Shown in pieces: positions 29,773-39,912 of a DNA stretch of 64,000 nucleotides (positions are counted from its first letter, which is position 1; every line of letters begins with the position of its first letter). Made by a program: the position numbers and the translations under genes. This DNA comes from Aurantiochytrium sp. KH105 (Eukaryota > Sar > Bigyra > Thraustochytrida > Thraustochytriidae). The stretch lies in the NCBI GenBank assembly GCA_003116975.1, contig BGKB01000063.1, positions 303,245 to 367,244 on the forward strand, written 5' to 3'. Under the pieces are notes generated by a model. It searched no databases. It was not told the origin of the DNA and was given only the letters and a program-made list of their open reading frames with translations.

Positions 29773-31206
29773 CTAGCTCTCCTCCGGAATATTTTCGTTC
29801 TCGTTTCCATTTCCGTCACGGTCTTCGTCCTCATCCTCGTCTACAAAGCTAATGTCAAGCTCGCGATCTGGGTACACTGTCCTTAGCATTGCCAGAGTCC
29901 GGTCAAAGAGACCTTGAACCTGGTCCACGGGCGTGTAGTCGAGGAGGTCCGAGGAAGACTTGGCAATCGTGACAATACTTGGCTCCCGGGCTGAAGCTAA
30001 GACCGAAAGCAAGAGCTCGCGCAAGTGCGCAAAGAGCGAGTCAAGCTCCGATTCCGAAGAACGGTGGTGTGGCAAGTCAAGATTTGGGCCGCAGGAAGCG
30101 ATCAGCGCACGAGTCTCCGCCGAAGCGCCCCGCACGAGATCTACAAAGGCCTCAACAACCTCGGACGGACCCTTGTCGTGGGCGACGTCGGCGCCGGGCT
30201 CAAAGCATGCACACAGCGCGGCAGACGCCTGCGACGAAGCCTCAGTTGGCATCCCAGGCCCGGCATTCTCCACCACAGCAGAAAGGAGTGCGGCAATCGC
30301 GTCGTCGTGCTTGCGCTTGGCAGCGTCGTATCGGGTCTTGAGCGGATCATGTTCTTGCGCAGCGACACTTGCCTCGCTCTCTGGGACGCGAAGCTGCCGC
30401 GCGCGCTCGAGACGACGCCACGTAAGAGCCTCGCCGGCATAGACCTCTTGGCACAGCGTAGCAGCCTTGACGCCCAGCTTGGTCTTGAGATCCACATAGA
30501 AAGGATTGTTGACAGAAAAGTAGTCGAGACAAATGTCCAAAATCCATGGCCTGTCTCCGCAGACTTGAGCAAAGGCTTGCGGGGTACACGTGGCGGCCCC
30601 GGCCACAAGGATCTCTACACTCTTGGCCCCCTGCAAGTCCTCAACTGGGCATGTCAAGCCTTCATCCTCATAGTAAGGTGTTCGCCATGTGACACGGAGC
30701 GGTCCACCATTGACGCGCTCATCGTCTTCAGTAATGATCTCGTCGGCGGAACACCCTGGCGCCTTGCCGACCTTGAACTCCCATTGTCCATCGGGAAGCT
30801 GGTCGGCCCATGTCGGTCGAAGCCACACGAGACGCTCAAGGTGGCCCGCGTACACAGCGGGAAGGATAAACTCTGCAATTCCGGTCTCGGACTTGGCCAG
30901 CTCCCAGTGAAGCTCGCGTGGTTTGAAAACAAGGTCTGCAGGCATCCGAGGCGGCACCATGAGGTCTGGATGCGAGTCGATGTGCAGCATGGCCAGCCCG
31001 GAAAACGCAACCTCGCCCACGCGGATCGCCGCGTGCAGGCTCTCCAAGGCCTCGTTGTGATCTCCCGACACGTACACGGGCAACGTCTTGATCTTCTTCT
31101 TGGCCTCGCCCTCTTTCTCGCCAGCCGCCCCGCCGGCGCGCTGGCGTCGGCGCTTGGCGAGCACGCGCACCTCCTCGGGCGCCAGCGTCCCCGTCGCGCG
31201 CTCCAT
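29773..31206 (-). CDS. UPF0489 (C5orf22-like) family protein
   Basis: ATG at 31206, 477 residues; the upstream frame is translation of a microsatellite (repeated GRQA) and was excluded. The UPF0489 domain covers about residues 45-250 and 390-470 and has an arginase-like fold in the family. Motifs: VSGDHNEALE, then MLHIDSHPDLMVPP (metal-ligand-like His-x-Asp-x-His), WILDICLDYFSVNNPF, and LPHHRSSESE near the end. In the family the LD-D-LD stretch usually carries a central Asp; here it is Cys (DICLD), which might weaken a metal site. The C-terminus is a short acidic tail (EDEDEDRDGNGNENEN). The biochemical role of the family is not established. Divergent with the TGS1 fusion gene. Confidence 0.8.
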   Translation of the reverse strand: MERATGTLAPEEVRVLAKRRRQRAGGAAGEKEGEAKKKIKTLPVYVSGDHNEALESLHAAIRVGEVAFSGLAMLHIDSHPDLMVPPRMPADLVFKPRELHWELAKSETGIAEFILPAVYAGHLERLVWLRPTWADQLPDGQWEFKVGKAPGCSADEIITEDDERVNGGPLRVTWRTPYYEDEGLTCPVEDLQGAKSVEILVAGAATCTPQAFAQVCGDRPWILDICLDYFSVNNPFYVDLKTKLGVKAATLCQEVYAGEALTWRRLERARQLRVPESEASVAAQEHDPLKTRYDAAKRKHDDAIAALLSAVVENAGPGMPTEASSQASAALCACFEPGADVAHDKGPSEVVEAFVDLVRGASAETRALIASCGPNLDLPHHRSSESELDSLFAHLRELLLSVLASAREPSIVTIAKSSSDLLDYTPVDQVQGLFDRTLAMLRTVYPDRELDISFVDEDEDEDRDGNGNENENIPEES

Positions 31207-31244
31207 CGTCGACGCCTTCTCTCGCCGAGGTCCTCTCTTTCCTA

Positions 31245-31308
<64 letters not shown>

Positions 31309-31774
31309 CCACCCAAGAAGTCGACGACGACGACCACCACCACCGCCGCCGCCGCCGCCACGGCCTCGAGCGAGGGCAAGCGAGGCCCCGCGCAAGCTCG
31401 CTTTGTGTTCTGCTTTCCAAGCAAGGCTCGCTCGAATGTCGAGGCAGGTGAGGCGCCTGCGAGCTGTGAGAAAGGCCAGGACTACGTCGCGCCATGATGA
31501 GGCTTGGACAATCTATAAGTTATCTCATGGACCCAGTCAGGACTCGGGAGTCCGGCAGCTTGAGGTATTTGTCTCAGCATTCGTCCTGGGAGTCGTGCTC
31601 AACTTTTTATGGTGAATGCTTGCGCCTAAGTCTGTGTAGTATTCCGAATTCAATTGGCTGGCTGATTTCCGTCGCTGATTTCTTCTACAATCTGCAAGTC
31701 TTATCAGACGCAGATCGCAAGCATCGATCGCTCGCTGCTCTGTGTAGGCCTGGCAGCAGAGCGGCATCGCGGCC
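31207..31774. promoter_or_regulatory. Divergent promoter region between UPF0489 and Gemin6-TGS1 genes
   Basis: 568 bp between opposite ATGs. It contains the long (CCTG)n tract close to the UPF0489 start and a CAC/CCG triplet run near 31330-31360. Confidence 0.45.
31245..31310. repeat. (CCTG)n microsatellite, about 16 units
   Basis: 66 bp of perfect CCTG repeats beginning about 40 bp upstream of the UPF0489 start codon; in the sense of that gene it reads CAGG. Confidence 0.95.
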
Positions 31775-33190
31775 ATGGCGGCCCTCGCGCGCGGCTCGGT
31801 GCTCTTGCGCTGCGACTGCCCGCTGCGCGTGGAGCTCGAGGACGGGGCGCGGCTCGAGGGCGTGGTGCTGACGCTGGACCCCGAGACCGCGCTGGTGTAC
31901 CTGCTCGAGCCCCCGGGGGCCGTGAGTGTGTTTGCGCACGTGGACTGCGTCGGCGCCGAGGACCTCGCCAAGGACCACGCGGTCTGGGCGTGGTGGGAGG
32001 ACCTGCAGGCCAAAGCCCGCTTGCGTCGCGAGGAAACAGAGGCAGCGCTAGGCGCCATCCAAGGTCTCGACCCAGCGCAATGCAAAGCGCTCGCGTCCAT
32101 GCCCGTACGTGTCTCTGAAAACGAGGTTGCCCTCTTTGCTGAAAATGTCCTCGCTCTCGAAGTGAGCCCTGCCGGCGCTCTTGAATGCACGGCGCCTCGA
32201 CGCGGCGTCGATGCGCGCCTTGAAAATCTGCTCTTTGACGCCAACAATGAGGCATTGACCGGAACCAAGAACGCAAAAAAGAAATCCAAAGGATCCAAAC
32301 GCAATAAACAACAGACTGCAGCAAAGATTGAGTCAGGATCCCTGGGCGAACTACGTTTCGATCAAAAACGAGCCCTCGGCCCTGACTGTACCCTGTATCA
32401 AACCAAAGTGGCGCTTCCACGCTATTCTGCCTTCGCACCGGGCGTCACAAACATGGGCGCTGGCGATTACGACCCAGATGCAGGCGTGCCACGAAAGTAT
32501 TTCGCACAAAGATACAGGCTCTTTTCCCGATTTGATGAGGGCATCAAGATGGATCAAGAGTCATGGTACTCGGTGACACCTGAGAGCATTGCCGAACACA
32601 TTGCCGAGCGATGCCGAAGCAATATTGTTGTGGACGCCTTTGCAGGCGCCGGTGGCAACGCCATTCAATTTGCTTTTACATGCGAGCACGTAATTGCAAT
32701 TGAGATTGATCGCGAGCGCCTTGAGATGGCGCGGCACAATGCGCGCGTCTACGGCGTTGAGGATCGAATTGAGTTCATCTTGGGCGACGCAATCCAGGTT
32801 CTCGCCATGCTCGCTGAAAGAGGGACCCCCGTTGACGCAATTTTTATCAGTCCGCCGTGGGGTGGGCCTGCCTACCAAAACGTCGACGCTTTCTTATTTG
32901 AGCACATTCGTGTCAATGACCTTGATTGCACCGCCCTCTTTCACGCAGCGGCTCGGGTGTCCCCAAATGTAGCCATTTATGTACCTCGGAACACCGCCTT
33001 GAGTGAGTGCGCGCGTCTCGGTGTTAAACGAGTCGAGTTCGAGCAGCACGTAATTGACGAGCGCGTGAAAACGTGCTGCATCTACACAGGCGATCTCCTT
33101 GCAAAGCATACGCTGGGCCTCCTTCGCGAGATGGCTGCGTCTGATGCCACTGAAGACACTTTGCCAACCTGTCAAGAAGAGACGCAATGA
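31775..33190 (+). CDS. TGS1: Gemin6-like / trimethylguanosine synthase (TGS1) fusion protein
   Basis: ATG at 31775, 471 residues in one uninterrupted frame. The C-terminal ~245 residues are a TGS1 methyltransferase: KYFAQRYRLFSRFDEGIKMD, then SWYSVTP, the SAM-binding motif VVDAFAGAGGN (about residue 285), AIEIDRERLEMARHNARVYG, and the catalytic SPPWGGPAYQN (about 360) with the essential Trp. TGS1 converts m7G caps of snRNA/snoRNA to trimethylguanosine. The N-terminal ~165 residues look like Gemin6: an Sm-like beta fold (CPLRVELEDGARLEGVVLTL, VSVFAHVDCVGAEDL) and then a Gemin6-type C-terminal block (MPVRVSENEVALFAENVLAL followed by EVSPAGALECTAPRRG). A basic linker (KKKSKGSKRNK) joins the parts. 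TGS1 is confident; the Gemin6 assignment is by pattern and less certain. Confidence 0.85.
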   Translation: MAALARGSVLLRCDCPLRVELEDGARLEGVVLTLDPETALVYLLEPPGAVSVFAHVDCVGAEDLAKDHAVWAWWEDLQAKARLRREETEAALGAIQGLDPAQCKALASMPVRVSENEVALFAENVLALEVSPAGALECTAPRRGVDARLENLLFDANNEALTGTKNAKKKSKGSKRNKQQTAAKIESGSLGELRFDQKRALGPDCTLYQTKVALPRYSAFAPGVTNMGAGDYDPDAGVPRKYFAQRYRLFSRFDEGIKMDQESWYSVTPESIAEHIAERCRSNIVVDAFAGAGGNAIQFAFTCEHVIAIEIDRERLEMARHNARVYGVEDRIEFILGDAIQVLAMLAERGTPVDAIFISPPWGGPAYQNVDAFLFEHIRVNDLDCTALFHAAARVSPNVAIYVPRNTALSECARLGVKRVEFEQHVIDERVKTCCIYTGDLLAKHTLGLLREMAASDATEDTLPTCQEETQ

Positions 33191-33481
33191 ACCAACTTCT
33201 TGGACTGCAAAGCTACGAGCGGGTTCCTGTAGCTAGGTCACCGTCAGAATGCGCTAGTCTTAACATCGTGCAAAAGGCGATCGAAATTCCTGTCCACAAG
33301 TTGTAGCAATTGAATCTGATGATCAGTTTCAGTTCTATCTCTTCACAAGCGAACAAGTCATTTACATAGTGCTGCGCTCGTTTCACGTACACTGGAAACC
33401 TGAAAGTTTTTTGATTTCTTTTTGTGGCTGAATTGCATCACCGGCACAACGATCGAGTCTTCAAATATGAGATACAATTTA

Positions 33482-36202
33482 TTATATGAATGGCGACGAT
33501 TCGAGTTTGCGCATCTGAGGCTCTTTCAAACTTCTCTGCATCATGAGGCTTGCCGGGACCTCAATGCTCCGGGCAGAGCGAGGCCCAGGCCCCGAAAGCT
33601 TCCGCCGCTTCGCTGGTGCAGGCTGGGGCCTGATGGCATCGTTTTCGCCTTGGAGACTGGCCACCTTTGCACTAAGTCTTTTCGTCTTCTTCTTTTCATC
33701 CTCGAGCTGGCGCTTCAAGTCTGTAACATTCTTCATGTCGGCCTTCCACACACGTTCCAGTGTCGTTCTACTTCTTTCCCGTTCCTTGATATCCTTCTGT
33801 TGCTGCTGCTCAGCCAAAAGCTCAGCACGAAGCATTTCATTATCCTTTTTCAATGAATTGAGTTCGTCTTCCTTCTTCACCAGGTCTTCGGATTGTCGTC
33901 CCGACTCCATCTTGATGTTTGACAGATCACGCTTTAATCTTCCTATTTCATCCTCCGCGTTGTGAAATTGGGAAGTAAGCAATTCCTTTTTGTTCAGCAG
34001 TTCATCGTGTTGCTCGGCAAGCTCACTTTTCTCGTGCCTGAGTTTGGTACACGTCTGCTCGAGGGTAGCATTCTGCTCTCCCAACTTCGCCAACTTCGCA
34101 ATCTCGTCGGATAGATTTTCACGCATCTGGTGGATGTTGGCCGCAAGCTGATCTCTCTCACGCTTCAGCTGGTCCCTCTCACTCTCTAGCCCAAAGTTTG
34201 TCTGCAGAAGATTTGTCAAAGTAGTCTCCAGTCTTGTTGCCTCGTCTGCCTTCTCTGATGCCAAGCGCTTCGCTTGGTCGAGTTCATCGCGCAGTTGACA
34301 ATACCTGCTTTTTGAACCAAAAAGCCTCTTATCGAGGAGCTTGCATTGCTCTTTGAGCTTGTTTGCCTCTTCGGACGTTTGCCTGAGACGAGCATTAAGC
34401 TTGGCATTGGCACTCTCCATATTCTCTCGCTGCCGCTCAGAGACTTCGCGTTGCTTACTCAGCTGCTCCAGCTTCTTGGACGTCTTTTGCGCTTGTACCT
34501 CCATTTGCTTTAGAGAAGCGTTTTCGTCATGGAGAGTCTCATATTCTCGCAAAACTCGCTCATAATCGGTCTGCTTGTCACTCAACTTGGTTTTAGCGTT
34601 CTCGAGCTCTTTGGAGAGATGGAAGACTTCCTTTTCTCTCCCTTTAGCCTTGTTCGCTTCTTGTTGGCATTCCTGGCTTGTCTTGGTCAATTTTGCATTC
34701 AGAAGTTCAATCTCGCCTCGCGCATTTTGGAGGTTCGTATCTGTTTCGGTTTGGGCACGTTGCGCCAGGGCAAGTGTCGTCTCAGCAGCTGCGGCCCTTG
34801 CCTTATTCACTTCCAGCTGCTCCTTGATGTCCTCAAGAGCTTTCTGCGAGCTCTTACGTTCAGCGATGGACTCCTTTGAGTCTCGAGCGGCTTTTTCTCT
34901 CCTCAGCTGCTCGCGAAGTCGATTGATTTCCTCACCCTTTCCGTTCAGCTCATCGGACATCCTTTCTCGCTCGGTGTTCATGCCGTTCACGGCATCTAAT
35001 AGGTCTTTGTTCGCTTTGGCTGTCTTCTTCAGCTCCTTTTGGAGTGTTGCAAGAGATACCAACGATTTATCTGTACCACTGGCGTTGGTGTTGCTGCGAC
35101 TGGGCGACGACTGCGCCGACGTACATGACTTGGCGGAGGTTTGCGCCTCCCGATGAGGCCGCTTTCCAAGCTCAGAGCGCATTGTCACCTTTTCACGGCC
35201 TCTGGAAACGACAAGCGGACTCTTGCCAGCCGATGGTGTGGTCCTGGACGAGCCTTTCAACGCGGGTTCGGCGAGTTGCGCATTTGCATTCTTGTTGCGG
35301 ACAGTAAAAGTCAACACGGAGCCTCTCGGGCCGTCGGAATTTTTATATGTTCGAAGCTGATCGACGTACTCGCATCGTCGGTGCGATTGCAGGATGATGT
35401 TGATCTCCTGCTTTAAATCTTCCGCCGAAATGTTAAGGACATCCAAGACTGCGTTGTTCGACGAAGCTGCGACGTGGCTTTCTGAAGGGCAGAGAGCATT
35501 GAAGAACGCCTCCGTGGCAAGCTTCTGCTGGTTGACCCCCTCCCAGTCGAGAAGAAATCGATCAGGGCTCGTTTCGGAAAAGATGCGCAAGCGCTTCAAA
35601 TTTGCTTTCTGATCCTTGCGGCGGACCTCCAGCTTGCATATTCCCGTATTGGCGCAGACCCGAAATGCCTCCGCGACGTATTCGGCGATGATCCTGGAAT
35701 CGTCCGCGGAAAATCTTGTTCGGCGTGTGGCAGGTTCAGCAAGGTATCTCTTTACTCGCTTCGTTGTCTCCGTCGTTCTCGTCGTCGTCGTCGTCGTCGT
35801 CCTCGAGGGCGAGGGCGAGGGCGAGGGCGAGGACGAAGTTGAGGAGACTACGTTGCTGCTCGGTCTGGTGCGCGGTGAAATTTTCGAGGGCTTGCCTCGC
35901 TCCAAAGATGGCGCGGGCGAGGACGGGCTTGCCTTCGGTGTTTTGTGAGTCGGTGGAGAATTCTTTGCGCTCGATGAACCCACTGGAGAGCTCGACGCAA
36001 CTTCCGCGTGAATTTTGCGCCGCTTTGGGTTTGCACCTTTCACTTCGGAGGCTAGTTGTCGCGCCCTGCGTTTCCTATGTTCCGCGAAAATGGAGCCGAT
36101 CGAGTCGTCGCTCGTGTACCCGTCGGCGTCACCGACGTCTGACATCTTGGCCGATACAGCGCCGCTCTCGGCTGCGGGGTCCTCGGCGCCGTCAAACTGC
36201 AT
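33482..36202 (-). CDS. Long coiled-coil protein with an uncharacterised N-terminal domain
   Basis: ATG at 36202, 906 residues. No family was recognised. The order is: acidic N-terminus; basic Ser/Pro/Thr-rich segment (about 45-160) with nuclear-localisation-like clusters (EHRKRRAR, NPKRRK) and a repeat-encoded SPSPSPSP/TTTTTT run; a compact domain of about 120 residues (roughly 165-295) that starts SADDSRIIAEYVAEAF and contains CKLEVRRK and FSETSPDRFLLDWEG; another Ser-rich linker; a coiled coil from about 385 to 850; and a basic tail (PAPAKRRKLSG). This is the architecture of a nuclear or chromatin-associated structural protein. The compact domain may be homologous to the N-terminal domain of the 1790-residue gene at 44.8-50.1 kb, which has the same layout. 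Confidence 0.75.
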   Translation of the reverse strand: MQFDGAEDPAAESGAVSAKMSDVGDADGYTSDDSIGSIFAEHRKRRARQLASEVKGANPKRRKIHAEVASSSPVGSSSAKNSPPTHKTPKASPSSPAPSLERGKPSKISPRTRPSSNVVSSTSSSPSPSPSPSRTTTTTTTRTTETTKRVKRYLAEPATRRTRFSADDSRIIAEYVAEAFRVCANTGICKLEVRRKDQKANLKRLRIFSETSPDRFLLDWEGVNQQKLATEAFFNALCPSESHVAASSNNAVLDVLNISAEDLKQEINIILQSHRRCEYVDQLRTYKNSDGPRGSVLTFTVRNKNANAQLAEPALKGSSRTTPSAGKSPLVVSRGREKVTMRSELGKRPHREAQTSAKSCTSAQSSPSRSNTNASGTDKSLVSLATLQKELKKTAKANKDLLDAVNGMNTERERMSDELNGKGEEINRLREQLRREKAARDSKESIAERKSSQKALEDIKEQLEVNKARAAAAETTLALAQRAQTETDTNLQNARGEIELLNAKLTKTSQECQQEANKAKGREKEVFHLSKELENAKTKLSDKQTDYERVLREYETLHDENASLKQMEVQAQKTSKKLEQLSKQREVSERQRENMESANAKLNARLRQTSEEANKLKEQCKLLDKRLFGSKSRYCQLRDELDQAKRLASEKADEATRLETTLTNLLQTNFGLESERDQLKRERDQLAANIHQMRENLSDEIAKLAKLGEQNATLEQTCTKLRHEKSELAEQHDELLNKKELLTSQFHNAEDEIGRLKRDLSNIKMESGRQSEDLVKKEDELNSLKKDNEMLRAELLAEQQQQKDIKERERSRTTLERVWKADMKNVTDLKRQLEDEKKKTKRLSAKVASLQGENDAIRPQPAPAKRRKLSGPGPRSARSIEVPASLMMQRSLKEPQMRKLESSPFI

Positions 36203-36321
36203 GGCACTACTGTCGCCAGGATATAAAAGAGAGCTGCAGGTCTTGGTCCTGCGGCTCGCTGGCCTATCCGACGCTGCGCGCGAGGTCGCGGGTCTGCTTC
36301 GCTTGCTACTTGGCTTGCTTC

Positions 36322-36354
36322 CTTGCTTGCTTGCTTGCTTGCTTGCTCGCTTGT
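36322..36354. repeat. (CTTG)n microsatellite
   Basis: About seven CTTG units, about 120 bp upstream of the coiled-coil gene ATG; in the gene sense it reads CAAG. Confidence 0.9.
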
Positions 36355-36468
36355 GAGCGCGGCGCTCGAGGTTTCCGGTTTGGTGTTTGGGCTTTGCACG
36401 AACCCTTGCTCGCTCGCTCGCTTGCTGCTTGCGTGGCGTGGCGTGGCGCGCGGCTCGTGGCGTGCGGT

Positions 36469-36542
36469 CGTGCTCGAGGTTGCGGTTTTGCTTGAGGTTG
36501 CGGGTCTGCTCGAGGTTGCGGGTCTGCCCGCGGCTGCGGCCC
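36469..36542. repeat. Minisatellite, ~18 bp GAGGTTGCGGGTCTGCTC-type unit
   Basis: Three to four imperfect copies in tandem. Confidence 0.75.
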
Positions 36543-37361
36543 GCCCGCGTCTGTTTGCTGCGCGTGACACGCTTCCGGGGCTCCCCCCATCGGGAGCAGG
36601 AAGGCGAGTGTCACGAAAAGCGAGAACGGGAAATGGGAAATCGAGAGCGCCACGCGCGTGCCAGCGGAGCGCTCTGGGAGCGCGCGCGCGTCCCGCGAGC
36701 CTGGGGTGGCGAGAGGGGAGAAAAAGGGAGAAGGGGGGCGGGAGGGGGGTGGCCGCGAGAGAGGACGAGGCCTGCGCCGCGTGACGTTTCTCTCCGCCGG
36801 ACGCTTCGCTCTCGATCGCGCGCGCTCTCGTTTCGCTCTCAAAAAAAAAGAAAAAAGAAAAGAAAAAAAAGGTGTGCGCTCTCGCCTTGGAGCGAGACGC
36901 TCTCGACTTGGAGCGAGACGCTCTCGAATCGATCCTCATTCACTCCCGTGCGCTCGGCGTCACGCATGGCGCGGCACGTGTGGCGAACTTGCAACATGGA
37001 CATCGGGCCCGCGCACGCGAAGACGGCGGCCAGCGCGGCCCCCGGCAGCGACTCCAGGTGCATCGTACGTTCGCGTTTGTCCGGAGTACGCGGACTCCGT
37101 CCCTTTATGTAACCCAACCTGGGTCGATAAAAAAACCTGACCGGTGCCAGGCTGCCAGACACGTGATGCAGCGGAGCTATCCCAGAAGTAAGCGAGAGTG
37201 CGTCGCGTTGATCGGGCGGCGCGGACAAGACGTAGCGAGTGGCGCGGGCGGATGGAAAGGAGCAAGGGAGCGCGGCTAAGCTGCGCGCAGATTTTCCCGC
37301 GATGTCTCGGTATGAGGACGAAGTCGAGGACATTAACGCGGCGCAGAACGAAGAGTACGAC

Positions 37362-37911
37362 GCGCTGAGGGAACATATCAAGCCCGACATCCATATCATC
37401 ATTGTCGAGGTCTTCAGCACCGGCAGGATCCTCCATCATTTCTTCTCGTCCTGAATTGGATGCGTCATTGAAGTGTGCGTCCTCATACTCATTGATTTCC
37501 TTCACGGTCAACCTGGCTCGCTGACCCTTGACAAAGATCCACTTCGATGCTGGGGCACGTTCAAGCCCCGCATTCTCTCGAGCAACTCGCGCCAAGCGCT
37601 CATGCACACGATCTTCAAGCGTCTGAAGAAGCCTAGCGAGCCGTCGATTGCGCCGATTACGAAAGTAAACCGTTTTGAGTGTGGAGTGCCACGACTCACA
37701 GGTCATGTTCGTCATCCTCATGTGACCGGAGGCGTCAAAGCAGTCCCTGCGATACGCTGCGCTCCAAAGGCGTCTTTCGAAGACAGAGAAGTACTTTCGG
37801 AAAAAGATCCTCGTCGGTTCATCTTTAAAGAATTTCAACAGCTCGTCGGCAGCACTGATCGCATCCTCTGCATACTGCTCTGTTTTTGCCACAACCGCGT
37901 CCTGTAGCAGC
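37362..37911 (-). pseudogene. MULE-type transposase remnant
   Basis: A ~180-residue stretch inside a longer minus-strand frame resembles the C-terminal part of Mutator-like (MULE) transposases: KYFSVFERRLWSAAYRRDCF, then MTNMTCESWHSTLK, the characteristic TN-x-x-ES-W/H-x-x-LK helix, followed by RRNRRLARLLQTLEDRVHER. The catalytic DDE core and zinc-binding domains are not found nearby. The flanking frame is low-complexity, so this is a truncated, probably inactive element. No terminal inverted repeats or target-site duplication were identified. Confidence 0.5.
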
Positions 37912-38130
37912 GTTGCCTCGCGCGTGCAGGCAACTCGCAGCGCGACTGCTATCAGGCGTCGCGCGGGCAGGCGTCGCGCAAAGCGAAGGGACGGACGCGG
38001 GCTTACACAGCGTTGCCTCTCTGCTTGCAGACCCCGCTTTTTTTTCCCTCCGTGGCCCACCGGGTCGGGTTTCTGAGAGCCACTTCCCGCAAAGCCTTGA
38101 AAATCTCGTATATACGATCCCCCCGCGGCC

Positions 38131-38280
38131 AAAAAATTGTGCATTGCCCGGCGAGGTGGGCGAGCCAAGCATGCCGTACAGCGAGTTCATGACCACCTTG
38201 ACGGCCAGCTGCGTCAACTCTTAGACGTTGTAGCCGTCGGAGCCCTCAGGGAAGGAATCGTGCCGGCGCTTGGCGTCCTT
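38131..38280 (-). pseudogene. Degenerate fragment resembling a family-B DNA polymerase
   Basis: On the minus strand, about 26 codons from 38217 read QLAVKVVMNSLYGMLGS then PTSPGNAQ. This matches motif B of family-B DNA polymerases (K-x3-NSxYG). The in-frame upstream sequence (DSFPEGSDGYNV) is separated from it by a TAA at 38221-38223, and another stop lies shortly above. The fragment directly abuts the transposase remnant's frame. It may derive from a self-synthesising mobile element, an integrated virus of protists, or a cellular polymerase gene copy; too little is left to decide. Confidence 0.4.
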
Positions 38281-39699
38281 GCTGGACTAACAAGAAGCTC
38301 ATGTGGTCGCGGCCAAAGTTGAAATCGAGATGCGGTTTCGCGCGCGCGAGGCGGCAGCTGGCTGTTGCTAATCAAATGTCTGCTAGAAGAAAGGCAATAG
38401 GAGCGAGGATACGCGGTTGGGGCTCAAATCATTACTTCCGTCTTCAGAGATGAACGCGTCGTTCAGCTAACTGGCCACCCTCGTTGGCCGATGCATGCGT
38501 GCCCTACAAAAGCACAGAAAGCGCACATATAATCAGAGCGAGCGATTCGCGAGTCCGTTTTGTGCCGAAGGTGCATCACGTCGCAATGAAGAAGGGCGCA
38601 AAAAATACTTTTGGAAAGTTCGTCCTGGACGAGAGGAAAGGCGGCAACGCATTGCTCAAGTTTACTTTGCTCTGCGAGGGGTGGGGGGACGAAGCCGGCC
38701 TCAAGCCCCGTGCCAGCTTCGCTGTTGTCTACCTTGTTTTCGCGCGACAGACTTCATCCGCAGCCGCTTTCGCTCCAAGCGGGGCGGTCGGTGGTCGCTT
38801 CCTTGTAAACCTCCAGCAACTGCACATTCGCCGAGAAAATTCTTCTCGGCGTGGAGTAACGAGTCTGGCGCACAAAAGCTGGAGTGGAGAGAGGGGAGCT
38901 ATAGCTCTCTCTGACCGTCAGCCGTCTTTTGACACGGACTCGGGGCCCAGCCTCGCTCGGCCAGAAGAAGCCTCGCCTCAACCTTTCAGGCTGCCTCCTG
39001 GCACCACGAATTAACTGTAACAGTCAGGTCCTTCTTTCCCCACACCCGCTGCCCATCGGCCACTGGCAGCCAGCCAGCTGCAGCTCGCGCGCCTTTCGTC
39101 CAGCCTCGACGGCGACGGCGACGGCGACGGCGAGAAACGAGCGAGCCGGGCACCTCAACCGCAGCACTCGCCGCGCGTTGGCTCGCCTCGAGCGCTCACT
39201 CTGCGCGGGCAGCTGGCTTGGCCTGGCTGACTACTGGCTGGCCGGATGGCTTGCCGCCGCGCGACGAACGGCTTGCGGTAGGCGGCCAGGCAGCGTCGCG
39301 GCGACGGCGGTTGCGGCCGCCACTGGATTTCGTCTCCTACTCGGCCGCGCGCGACGAGGAGACGCGCGCTGCTGCCTCGCCCCGCCCGTATCTCGGGGTT
39401 TAGAAAAGCCTTCTCGCACAGTTCCCACAGCCACGTTTAGTTAGGCGGCGGGCGGGCCCTCAGTGTGTGGTTGGCGCAGGCGGATAAAACGGGGTGAAAG
39501 ACGCGGTGGAAGAAATGGAGGGCGGCGCAGGTAAAGCAGAGCAAGGTAGAGCAGAGAGCAGGAGCAGCGCAGGACACGCGAGCACGCGAGCAGCAAATGA
39601 GCAATGCGCGAGGCGAGGCCCCGACTGGGACGGCGCAGCGAGGCAAGGCGTGGCAGGTTTGCGCGCAGGCAGGGGCGTGAGGCTTCGGACGAGCGGGGT

Positions 39700-39742
39700 G
39701 GCTGGCTGGCTGGCTGATTGGCTGGCTGGCTGGCTGGCTGGC
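39700..39742. repeat. (TGGC)n microsatellite
   Basis: About ten TGGC units with one TGAT interruption. Confidence 0.9.
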
Positions 39743-39912
39743 GAAGACTTGGAAGGGCGCTGCTTTGCGTGGACCGGCAGGGAATGGCGAACATGCCGCA
39801 GCAGCTCGCGCGCGGCTCCGCGTCGCTACAAAGGAGCGTAGAGCACGCCCATGCGCCTGCGCGGGACGGAAGAGGAGGAGGAGCGGGAGGTGCCGGACGT
39901 CTGCGGAGGACG

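Larger units (their letters stand above)
36203..36959. other. Low-complexity 5' region of the coiled-coil gene
   Basis: This stretch contains a (CTTG)n run close to the start codon, a short minisatellite, a purine-rich GGGAGAAGGGG patch near 36715-36755 and an A-rich run at 36841-36870. Open frames on both strands appear to be repeat translation. Confidence 0.45.

Noticed and set aside
31207-31395. N-terminal extension of the UPF0489 gene with repeated GRQA
   Set aside because: It is a translation of the (CCTG)n microsatellite and Gly codon runs; a good ATG at 31206 starts conserved-looking sequence.
37239-37454. 71-residue plus-strand frame (MSRYEDEVEDINAAQNEEYD)
   Set aside because: It is protein-like but short, overlaps the transposase-like remnant on the opposite strand, and shows no recognisable family; it could not be separated from a chance frame.
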